64,000 nucleotides of DNA from positions 1-64,000 of the forward strand of contig NZ_JADILO010000006.1 of the NCBI RefSeq assembly GCF_015278125.1, given 5' to 3'. Each line of letters starts with the position of its first letter. Within the stretch, counting starts at the first letter, position 1. The DNA comes from Vibrio fluminensis. Lineage in GTDB: Bacteria; Pseudomonadota; Gammaproteobacteria; Enterobacterales; Vibrionaceae. The translations under genes and the position numbers were made by a program. Below, piece after piece: positions 56,536-64,000 of this stretch. The notes under the pieces are model-generated. The model did not search any database. It was not told the origin of the DNA and saw only the letters and a list, made by a program, of their open reading frames with translations.

Positions 56536-59500
56536 ATGAAGATCAAATTTATTGTAAGTGTAATGTCAGTTGCACTTATGGCGGGATGCAATGACGACAG
56601 CCTACATATAACATCTCAATTTCCTTCCGAACCGGAAATCCCCACTGAGCCTGACATCCCCACTGAGCCTGAAGTTCCCGGAGTTCCTGAAGTAGTCATT
56701 CCTACCCATTTCAGCTCTAAATTAAGCGTAGGTGGACAAATTATATCTGGTGACGTTGCTTGTAACGGCGAAGTGCTGGGCGAAGAGGCTCAAATTACAT
56801 TAGCTTATGGCGATGACATTAGCTGTTATTTTGGCAATGTTGAATTAGCGAGCTTTCCACCATTTGTTTATGAAAGAGGCTCAGACTCAAAGACGATGAC
56901 TATTGACGGAAAGCATGTACGTAATGCTCATGCGGTTCTGCGTAAAGTCAGCACCTGTCCAAGTGAAAATCGCATCTGCCTAGAAGAGATCAACAGCATC
57001 GATATTGCTGATATTTATAAAAATCTGGGCGACGAGAACGCAGTTAAAGAATTTCTAACACCGCAACCAGAAGAAAATGCGGGCAAAGCACCGTCGTCTC
57101 ATGTTGACGATACTGTCATTCCTGAAGTATCAACCGGCACAAATGACGATAAGTTTGGCCAAGAAGGTGCATTCGTTTCAGCCAATGTTGAAGAAAACCT
57201 CGCTTACAAGCCAAGTTCTGAAAGTTCTTTACCAACACTCGCCACACTAACCGATATCAGCGGAAAAAAACCGATCGCTGGTGTTCAATTCTATACACGT
57301 AGCAAACGTGGTACGACAGACGAAAACGGTCAATTTGAGTTTGTATGGGGTGAAGAGATCACTTTTGGTATCGATACTTTTACCTTTGGTAAAGTGAAAG
57401 GTAACCAAGTCAACTACAAGCTAACCGATGTAACGGGTAATACAGTTGTTCAACAAAACATTCAACAACTTGCTGAACGATATGATACGGACTCGTCACC
57501 AGAAACGATAACTTTTGGACCTAAAGTTCATGAAGTATTTGCCTTATATCCTAACGTTATCAATGAAATAATTAACCTAACGCTACCAAATGGTGCGGAT
57601 CTACTTGATGATAAAGGCAACCCAACCGACTTCAAAACGCCAGATGAATTCGCTGCACAATTTGACTCAGGTTTAGCGGCACTCATTGATGCAGAGCTCA
57701 ACAAAGCTTCAAGCTACCAGTTTAGCCGCATGTTTGATCAGTCAAAAACAGTTTCGATGCAATCTGGCGGGTATGTAACTGATACCCTTACCGCTCTATA
57801 CAATCAGGTTGACCAATTCCACGTATTCCATGACACCTATTCTTGGTATGGCGCAAGTGGTACGGCCCGTGGACAGCGCGCGCTCAACCTATCTAACCGT
57901 GCTTTTCCAATAATGATGGCTCGCAATGACAACAGTCACTGGCTAGGGTTTGGCGAGGAAGCGGCTTGGACTCGTGGTTCAGGTAAAGATCAAAAAGCTT
58001 ACTTTGTTGATGCCACCGTTCTTGATAGCACCTCAACTATCGAGCTTGAACGCCCGATGCAGCTGGCAAAGGACAATGTGACTTTTAACCTACCTTTCGT
58101 TGCAAGTGGCGAAATTGGTTCAGGTAAAATCGTCTATATGGGTAACTCTATGTACCCAAGTGTCATCTCTTGTCCGGACAACTACTGGGCAGGTGCAGAG
58201 CTAAGCATTAACGGCGAAGAACAGACCTGTAACTACAAAGGTACATTAGAAGAGCAAACCGCTGATAGCCGCAATGATGATGATTCGATGGCGACTTTCT
58301 TCGCCAATATGTTCAATTGGTTCGACACCGACTACAAAAATAAAACCATTGCTTCGAATATTGAGCTTGGTTATGCGTTTGAAACATGGAAAGCAGATAA
58401 AACTTATCCATTTTTCGTTAGCCCGAGTTTTGGTTTCAGCAATTACGAATATTACTCAAGCGGCCAATTTGGTGATTTGATCCCTGAAACGACACCAATT
58501 TTGCTTTTACAAGGTTATGAGCAGTTAACCAGCGGCTATGATACCAAAGCGACCATGGCGAATATTGATAAACCGATTCTAACGCCAGAAGACATTAGCG
58601 ACTTGATTCGCTACGTTAGCAATGGCGGTAATGTTTTGGTGATGGAAGCCATTGGTCCTCGCAACCCAGAGCCAATCGCTCGACTATTTGATTCTGCCGG
58701 TATGGCGGTTGGTGAGAGTAATACCGTTTTCACTCGCCAAGCTTATTGTGGTTCTAGTTACTACTGTCATGGCGATATCGCGCCTAACGTTCACGCACAA
58801 TTAACTGGCGGACTGGTCGTATACGAACGCTATGCAGATACCTCAAAAATCACAATTGAGGAGAACGCTGAAGGCAAAGGGACCGTAGTATGGCCTGGCC
58901 CTGTCGATATGCCAACATTGGAAATCCCTCGCTTTAAAGATGCAAACAACGAAGCGAAAGGGGAATACGCGTTTTTTGCCGTAAACAGTGAAGAAGAAAA
59001 ACTTGCGGCTATTGCAAAGATAAAAAAAGAGTTCCCTCAAGCGCCTGTATGTAAAGACCCGTATCAATACGAAGTTAACTGTATTGAATACCGTGAGGGT
59101 CATGGCATTCAAACTCGCGGTAACTACCAGCGTCCAGACTTCACTCGTTATCCTATGAACCAAGAAGTAGTGGCTGCGATGGTTAAAGCCGCTAACCTTG
59201 GCGACAACATCACGGCGCTTTACAACCATGAGTTGTACTACCGCACCAAGTCACAGCAAGGTGAACGCTTACCGAGTTCAGAGCTAAATGCCGTATACGA
59301 CAACCTATCGATTTGGTTGTGGAATAATGAAAACTACAGATACGACAATACTGTTGCGCATGATGAGCTAGGTTTCCAAACGTTAGTTCAATTCCTAAAC
59401 TGCTATACCAGCAATGCTCATCAAGAAGGTGCTAATGTCGCATGTCCTGATGAACTCGGACAGTCTTTAGTGGATAACCATCTAATCCATGTGAACGGCG

Positions 59501-60966
59501 AGCTAAACCCAAGCTACCCGCTCAATTACATGGAGAAGCCATTGACACGTATCATGCTGGGTCGTTCTTACTGGGATCACGATATTGTTGTCGATACTAC
59601 CGTATATCCTGGTCGTCCTAAGCTAACAGGCTCATCGGCTAATGCTACGATTCAGACATATCGTAACCCTGTGACGTTTGCCGCCAACAACCGCCAAGCG
59701 ACAGGCCTTTGGGCTCCACAACTGGAAAACGTTACTGTCACTGGCGGTACTGCAGGCACTATTACAGTCGCTCTAGTTGATGACCTTACAGGACGTAACA
59801 ATCACGAACTTGCGCTTAACCGTCCACCTCGTGTAGAAAAAAGTTTCGATTACAATGGTTCGTCGCTAACGTTTAAAGTTCCTTATGGTGGTTTAATCTA
59901 CATTTCTCCTGCCGCTAGCCAAGAGCAGGCGAACGTTACATACCAGTTTGATAATGTAGTAAAAGGATCGTACTGGAAAAACGACGAGTGGTTGCATGGC
60001 TATAATGTCGACGTTCCGCTAGCAGATATTGATACTGGCCATTTTATCTACACCACTCCGGTTAAAAATGCACAAAATGCAGAAAACGTTAAACGTTTCG
60101 TGTTAGACATTAACCGCTTTGCGAATGCAGCGAGTGATTTTTATGGCCGCGATCAAGACGAACTGATTGGTGAACACCGCCGATTCACTAGCCCTAGCGT
60201 ACTACCTGAACACCGTCATCACTTCGTCAATGATCGCCAGATCTCTATTGGTGCCGCTCACTCAGGTTACCCAGTGCAGAGCTCATCATTCAACGTAAAC
60301 GCAACAACCATTCCAACCAATCCAGTAAATGATTGGCTGCTGTGGCATGAAGTTGGACATAACCTAGCAGCAGCACCATTTAGTGTTGCAGGCTCAACGG
60401 AAGTGACCAACAATATTCTTGCACTTTACATGCAGGAATTACGCGAAGATCTGCCAGAAATGACACGTATCAAGCTTGATATTCAGAAAATGGACACTTG
60501 GATGTCAATGCACGGAAAACATGCTTGGAGTGAGGCTGATGCTGGTATCCGTTTGGTAATGTTTGGTCAGTTAAAACTGTGGGCTGACGACCACTTCGAT
60601 ATCGATAAATGGTACACCGCTGACGCACTGCCTAAAGTGTTTAATACAGAGAAACAAGGCTGGAATCTATTTAAGTTAATGCACCGTATGGCTCGTGGTG
60701 AAACATTTGCTGAAGATGCCAACTACTGTACTCAGCAAGCTACAGGCTTAAATGCGAGCGATACGCTGATGGTCTGTGCGTCATACGCATCAGGCTATGA
60801 CTTGCGTGATTTCTTCTTGCAGTGGAACCCAGGCGAAGTGAAAGCAGATATGCCAAACGGTGAAAGTGACTATAGCGGTGGTATCACTGCGCAAGGTTTG
60901 GATTTACTGACTGAACTTAAGTTACCTATTACGACTAAGTCCGCACTAAGTTACACCAGTTTGTAA
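56536..60966 (+). CDS. acfD: AcfD/SslE-family M60 metalloprotease lipoprotein
   Basis: 1476-residue secreted or surface lipoprotein. The lipobox is ALMAGC (Cys18), followed by an acidic Pro-rich spacer of IPTEP repeats. The long middle region has the SslE/AcfD pattern, and the C-terminal M60 peptidase carries HEVGH (1271-1275) with the gluzincin Glu at about 1289 (STEVTNN). E. coli SslE is a type II-secreted mucin-degrading protease; V. cholerae AcfD is a colonisation factor. Length is close to both. No acfC or tcp genes lie nearby, so this is outside a VPI-type island. GATCAAATTT-type AT-rich start without a strong ribosome site. Confidence 0.9.
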   Translation: MKIKFIVSVMSVALMAGCNDDSLHITSQFPSEPEIPTEPDIPTEPEVPGVPEVVIPTHFSSKLSVGGQIISGDVACNGEVLGEEAQITLAYGDDISCYFGNVELASFPPFVYERGSDSKTMTIDGKHVRNAHAVLRKVSTCPSENRICLEEINSIDIADIYKNLGDENAVKEFLTPQPEENAGKAPSSHVDDTVIPEVSTGTNDDKFGQEGAFVSANVEENLAYKPSSESSLPTLATLTDISGKKPIAGVQFYTRSKRGTTDENGQFEFVWGEEITFGIDTFTFGKVKGNQVNYKLTDVTGNTVVQQNIQQLAERYDTDSSPETITFGPKVHEVFALYPNVINEIINLTLPNGADLLDDKGNPTDFKTPDEFAAQFDSGLAALIDAELNKASSYQFSRMFDQSKTVSMQSGGYVTDTLTALYNQVDQFHVFHDTYSWYGASGTARGQRALNLSNRAFPIMMARNDNSHWLGFGEEAAWTRGSGKDQKAYFVDATVLDSTSTIELERPMQLAKDNVTFNLPFVASGEIGSGKIVYMGNSMYPSVISCPDNYWAGAELSINGEEQTCNYKGTLEEQTADSRNDDDSMATFFANMFNWFDTDYKNKTIASNIELGYAFETWKADKTYPFFVSPSFGFSNYEYYSSGQFGDLIPETTPILLLQGYEQLTSGYDTKATMANIDKPILTPEDISDLIRYVSNGGNVLVMEAIGPRNPEPIARLFDSAGMAVGESNTVFTRQAYCGSSYYCHGDIAPNVHAQLTGGLVVYERYADTSKITIEENAEGKGTVVWPGPVDMPTLEIPRFKDANNEAKGEYAFFAVNSEEEKLAAIAKIKKEFPQAPVCKDPYQYEVNCIEYREGHGIQTRGNYQRPDFTRYPMNQEVVAAMVKAANLGDNITALYNHELYYRTKSQQGERLPSSELNAVYDNLSIWLWNNENYRYDNTVAHDELGFQTLVQFLNCYTSNAHQEGANVACPDELGQSLVDNHLIHVNGELNPSYPLNYMEKPLTRIMLGRSYWDHDIVVDTTVYPGRPKLTGSSANATIQTYRNPVTFAANNRQATGLWAPQLENVTVTGGTAGTITVALVDDLTGRNNHELALNRPPRVEKSFDYNGSSLTFKVPYGGLIYISPAASQEQANVTYQFDNVVKGSYWKNDEWLHGYNVDVPLADIDTGHFIYTTPVKNAQNAENVKRFVLDINRFANAASDFYGRDQDELIGEHRRFTSPSVLPEHRHHFVNDRQISIGAAHSGYPVQSSSFNVNATTIPTNPVNDWLLWHEVGHNLAAAPFSVAGSTEVTNNILALYMQELREDLPEMTRIKLDIQKMDTWMSMHGKHAWSEADAGIRLVMFGQLKLWADDHFDIDKWYTADALPKVFNTEKQGWNLFKLMHRMARGETFAEDANYCTQQATGLNASDTLMVCASYASGYDLRDFFLQWNPGEVKADMPNGESDYSGGITAQGLDLLTELKLPITTKSALSYTSL

Positions 60967-61009
60967 AACAATCACCACCTTCCTAGGCGGTGGTTTAGAG
61001 CTAACAATA

Positions 61010-61033
61010 AAAAGGCTACCTCGGTAGCCTTTT
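61010..61033. terminator. Bidirectional terminator between acfD and HD gene
   Basis: AAAAGGCTACC pairs with GGTAGCCTTTT across a 2-nt gap. A second stem (ACCACC/GGTGGT, 60975-60994) lies just after acfD. Confidence 0.85.
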
Positions 61034-61669
61034 CTAAATCTCCCTACCCAATTGCTCTAGAAACCCCTGCATAAACTCAGTGCGCTTTTCCGCCTCAACT
61101 CGAGCAGACTCTGTGCGCATGGTCTCTTTCAGTTTGAACAATTTGGTGTAGAAATGATCAATGGTGAACTGTCGATCATCAGGCTGGCGATTATGGCAAA
61201 ACGGGTTTTCTGCTTGATACAACTCCACACCTAAACTCGTGCTCACCTGAATGCAGCGAATCACACCAATGGCACCTAATGCATCCAGCCTATCTGCATC
61301 TTGAACAATCTTGGCTTCTAATGTGTTAGGCTCAACTTGAGCACTAAAACTGTGCGCGACGATCGCATGGTGGATATCGTTTAACAGTACTTCTGGATAG
61401 TGAATACTGCGGAGCAACTCGATCGCTTTATCAGCCGCAAACAATGAGCTCTTGGCACGATCTGGATGATGTTTCGCCACTACAACGCAGTCATGCAAAT
61501 AAGCCGCTGGCAGTACGATCGCCAAGTTGGCCCCTTCAAGGCTGCAAAGCTGTTTCGCCGTTTTTACTACACGTTGAATATGCGCTAAATCATGCGCAGA
61601 ATCTTGCACCATTTCATCCTTAACGAACTGCACAAGCTGTTGTTCTAGGTGAGCATAATCAATCGCCAT
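61034..61669 (-). CDS. HD-domain phosphohydrolase (YedJ-like)
   Basis: 211 residues. The HD metal site is spread as H (DSAHDLAHIQRV), HD (AAYLHDCVVV) and a late D (QDADRLDALGAIG). The N-terminal QDSAHDLAHIQRVVKTA and the DADRLDALGAIGVIRC core match YedJ-type predicted metal-dependent phosphohydrolases of unknown substrate. ATG at 61669, GAGGAG 5 nt upstream; GTG at 61672 is an alternative. It overlaps the GNAT gene by one base (TGATG). Confidence 0.88.
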   Translation of the reverse strand: MAIDYAHLEQQLVQFVKDEMVQDSAHDLAHIQRVVKTAKQLCSLEGANLAIVLPAAYLHDCVVVAKHHPDRAKSSLFAADKAIELLRSIHYPEVLLNDIHHAIVAHSFSAQVEPNTLEAKIVQDADRLDALGAIGVIRCIQVSTSLGVELYQAENPFCHNRQPDDRQFTIDHFYTKLFKLKETMRTESARVEAEKRTEFMQGFLEQLGREI

Positions 61670-62124
61670 CACTGCTCCTCAAGATTCAAATAAAGGCGCA
61701 ACATATCTTGGTGTTGAATACCATTTTCAAAAATCGCTTCTGGGTAGTTATCCAAGAAATAATTTTTCAGCACGCAATCAATACGAAAACCCAAGCGTTG
61801 GTAATAGGTTAACTGATAGCCAAATGTCCCTGTCCCTAACTCGAGCCTTTTGATGCCTTTATCTGCCATCTGTGCTATCGCATACCTCAATAACTGAGTG
61901 CCAATGCCTTGCTGCTGCTTACTGGGAGCGACGGACACATTAAAAATCTCTACTACCCCATCACGGACTGGTTTCATTACACAAGCGGCAAATACCTCGT
62001 TTTGCTCTTTGGCGACAAAACACCAGCTGTCACGTAAATATGAGCTGATACTCTGCTCGCTAGGGTCGGCCTCTAGTAGTAACTCAAGCGGTACCTGGCT
62101 TGACTCGTATTGTAAAAATTTCAC
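61669..62124 (-). CDS. GNAT-family N-acetyltransferase
   Basis: 151 residues with the GNAT core: VSVAPSKQQQGIGTQLLRYAI (acetyl-CoA loop Q.QGIG) followed by LELGTGTFGYQLTYYQRLGF. Substrate unknown. Translationally coupled to the HD hydrolase. Confidence 0.88.
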   Translation of the reverse strand: MKFLQYESSQVPLELLLEADPSEQSISSYLRDSWCFVAKEQNEVFAACVMKPVRDGVVEIFNVSVAPSKQQQGIGTQLLRYAIAQMADKGIKRLELGTGTFGYQLTYYQRLGFRIDCVLKNYFLDNYPEAIFENGIQHQDMLRLYLNLEEQ

Positions 62125-62217
62125 GTTAATTCCTAGACTTAGTGCGACTGATTAATCCGCGACTTGGCGCTGATATCGCTTACTCTATCAGTGGTTTCAG
62201 GAATTGACGAGACAAAA

Positions 62218-62241
62218 AAAGCGGCTCATATGAGCCGCTTT
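62218..62241 (-). terminator. Terminator after the amino-acid permease gene
   Basis: A 24-bp perfect palindrome centred on CATATG (AAAGCGGCTCA/TGAGCCGCTTT) with seven T on the minus strand. Confidence 0.85.
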
Positions 62242-62271
62242 GCCTCTACTACTGTTAATTCTTTAACGTCA

Positions 62272-63603
62272 TTACATGAACGCTAGTAACGGAGAGATAC
62301 ATAGTAAGATACCCGTTACGATAATTAAGTTTGTCGCAGCACCTTTGTACTTATGTAGTTGAGGTACTTTGTGCACAAGGTAAGCTGGGATTAAACAACC
62401 AACCATACCAAAGATTGGGCTACAAATTGAAGTAAACGATAGAATCGGCGCGTTCAGTGCAATTGCAGACCATGCGAGTAGAATGATAAACACAGTTACT
62501 AGTTTGTTTACCAACTCTTTGTTGATTTGAGATTCATCACGAGTACGTAGCAAGATGTTCATTGCTAGGCCACGACATGCTTCTTGGAACGCTAGGAACA
62601 CGCCAAAGAACGATGTCACTACCGCAAAGATGTTAATAACAATACCTGCTACCGTTGCCCAGCTACCAGGGAAGTAATGCGCAATGATTGCTAGTGCCGA
62701 AATGTTCTTGTTCATTGCTTCAGTTGCTTGCTCTTGGCTAATCGCAAAAGTAAATGACACTGCGAAGAAGAACACGATTACAAACAGAATAGCGAAAGCG
62801 ATTTTCATTGCACGTTCTGCTTTGTAACGCGCTACTTCAATTGATTTCTCGTGTGAACGGTAAGAGATCACCATTGGGCTAAGCGACTGAATAAACAGAA
62901 TAGAGGTTAGCGTGAATGGTAGAGTAATGATTGCATTCTTAAGCATTGGACCAAAGTCACCAATAGCTGGAATGTTTGCCATGTCCCAACGAGCGACAAG
63001 AAGTACACCCATTACTGCAACAAGAGAAAGTACTGTCACAGCCATAAAGCCTGACAATTTAAATAGTAACTTCTCACCTTTTGAGCCGATAAACGCCAGC
63101 ACACAAATAAGGGCTAAACCATAAAATACATTATCGTTTAAGTGGCCTTCAGTCACACCAAATGAGTGTAGGTATGAAGCACTATCATTGGTTACCGCTA
63201 GTGAGTAAACCAAAACCCAGATTACCAACATTAAGAAGTAAAGCACGCCCAGTACCACACCCCAGTTTTTCCCCAAGTAACCTTCAATTACGCCTGGGTA
63301 GTCAGTACATTTTTTTGATTCAGCTAAGGTATTAATAAAAAGTTTTTGAAATAGGTACATGGCTGGGTAGCCAATAACCGAAGAAAGGAGAAATACCCAT
63401 AGACCCATTACACCAACTTGAACTGGCAAAAATACGATACCAGCACCAATCGCCATACCGATACTCATCACCACCCAACCAATATCGACATTATCGAACT
63501 TAATCGCTTTTTGCCATTCTTGTTTGGTCATATTTGCACGTTCGTATGGTTGTCTGGTGTCTTTGGTGCTGCTGGTAGGGACAGCTTGTACAGTTTCACT
63601 CAT
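62272..63603 (-). CDS. dlsT: HAAAP-family serine/cysteine permease DlsT (CyuP, YhaO)
   Basis: 443 residues, the same length as E. coli YhaO/DlsT, and very similar to it: WVVMSIGMAIGAGIVFLPVQ, GLWVFLLSSVIGYPAMYLFQ, GYLGKNWG, SYLHSFGVTEG, PFTLTSILFIQSLSPMVIS and SFTSICSPIFGMVGCLIPA. About 11 membrane segments. It imports D/L-serine or cysteine; in E. coli the neighbour is the cysteine desulfidase gene cyuA (yhaM), which would lie upstream or be absent here. Second gene of any operon is not visible; it appears monocistronic. Confidence 0.9.
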   Translation of the reverse strand: MSETVQAVPTSSTKDTRQPYERANMTKQEWQKAIKFDNVDIGWVVMSIGMAIGAGIVFLPVQVGVMGLWVFLLSSVIGYPAMYLFQKLFINTLAESKKCTDYPGVIEGYLGKNWGVVLGVLYFLMLVIWVLVYSLAVTNDSASYLHSFGVTEGHLNDNVFYGLALICVLAFIGSKGEKLLFKLSGFMAVTVLSLVAVMGVLLVARWDMANIPAIGDFGPMLKNAIITLPFTLTSILFIQSLSPMVISYRSHEKSIEVARYKAERAMKIAFAILFVIVFFFAVSFTFAISQEQATEAMNKNISALAIIAHYFPGSWATVAGIVINIFAVVTSFFGVFLAFQEACRGLAMNILLRTRDESQINKELVNKLVTVFIILLAWSAIALNAPILSFTSICSPIFGMVGCLIPAYLVHKVPQLHKYKGAATNLIIVTGILLCISPLLAFM

Positions 63604-64000
63604 AATATTGTTCCATTAGATTAATTTTGTTATTGGTATCCGCAGACACTTCACAGCGTCCGTCTCGATTTAGGTAGGAGCATACTCGAGCTTTTATAGA
63701 AATTGTTTATTAAAAATATCACGAAACAGGGCTAAGATAGGAAAAAATTCTTTAAAACCACAATCTAATCAAGGTCTTTTTTTTGTGCTGATTTAGATCA
63801 ATTGACGAAGAACTAAAAGGCTTGAAAAGCTTGATCGACTTCACTTTCCTACATTTTTTATGTGCTAGATTTGATATCATCCATACGAGATGCGCTTCAC
63901 AGTTTTGTTAATTCAGAGCTCAGCATAAACCCAGAAAATGTAAAAAATGACAATTACAGATCAAAACTAAAATTAAGTGTGTATTTTTACAATTTATTTT
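63604..64000. other. Upstream region of dlsT to window end
   Basis: 397 bp, AT-rich, no coding frame that can be supported. It holds the dlsT promoter and the FNR-like site at 63788-63801. The next gene starts beyond the window. Confidence 0.5.
63788..63801. promoter_or_regulatory. Candidate FNR site upstream of dlsT
   Basis: CTGAT-TTAG-ATCAA matches the FNR consensus TTGAT-N4-ATCAA at 9 of 10 positions. It lies about 185 bp before dlsT, so it could serve that gene through a long leader or a divergent gene outside the window. Anaerobic induction would fit cysteine/serine uptake. Confidence 0.45.

Overview
The window looks like chromosome 1 of a marine Vibrio (Vibrionaceae). This rests on the long 279-residue Vibrio form of FadR, the fadR-nhaB-dsbB and yfbV-ackA-pta blocks, a vieSAB three-component locus with the V. 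cholerae catalytic residues at the same numbers (VieA D52 and E170), an AcfD/SslE lipoprotein, MSHA-type minor pilins, and a Vibrio-type intergenic repeat with TACCAATCAG ends. No rRNA, tRNA, CRISPR array, prophage or complete IS element was seen. The species was not determined.

Layout. 1-0.16 kb: 5' edge of a probable IS1182-type transposase beside a terminator. 0.2-3.9 kb: fadR, nhaB, dsbB. 4.0-6.1 kb: a small accessory block (DUF1349 protein, HPRT-like phosphoribosyltransferase, divergent LysR regulator) lying between dsbB and ftsK. 6.2-11.3 kb: ftsK, lrp and divergent ald, followed by a tandem intergenic repeat. 11.8-16.2 kb: yfbV, ackA, pta, with terminator-like hairpins in the ackA leader. 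16.3-18.0 kb: an MgtC/DUF4010 membrane protein and a small DUF3081-like protein. 18.1-23.4 kb: an anaerobic DMSO-reductase-type module, dmsABC on the minus strand with a divergent TorD-family chaperone and NapF-like ferredoxin. 23.5-23.6 kb: a 167-bp MITE-like element. 23.7-28.6 kb: an RND efflux permease and adaptor with a divergent TetR regulator and a clear operator palindrome.

28.7-37.8 kb: a self-contained operon of MshC-, MshD-, MshO- and MshP-like proteins followed by a 2285-residue MshQ-like protein. The giant protein combines a right-handed beta-helix, three GEVED-type modules and a C-terminal MshQ (DUF6701) region. No assembly ATPase, secretin or major pilin lies beside it. This is the most unusual locus in the window. 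38.0-41.1 kb: a glutathionyl-hydroquinone reductase, then an acetylpolyamine deacetylase coupled to a polyamine-binding protein. 41.3-46.9 kb: the oppABCDF oligopeptide importer with a candidate CRP site. 47.4-49.2 kb: an SDR oxidoreductase with a divergent LysR regulator. 49.4-56.3 kb: vieSAB (hybrid sensor kinase, c-di-GMP phosphodiesterase/DNA-binding response regulator, TPR response regulator). 56.5-61.0 kb: an AcfD/SslE M60 metalloprotease lipoprotein. 61.0-63.6 kb: HD hydrolase, GNAT acetyltransferase and a DlsT/CyuP-type amino-acid permease with a candidate FNR site far upstream.

Functionally, conserved housekeeping blocks (FadR lipid control, Lrp/Ald, acetate node, FtsK, Opp) alternate with accessory modules for surface life and host or particle contact (minor pilins plus adhesin, c-di-GMP control, mucinase-type protease), anaerobic respiration, and drug or polyamine handling. 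Function names come from motif reading and family knowledge; no database search was run.
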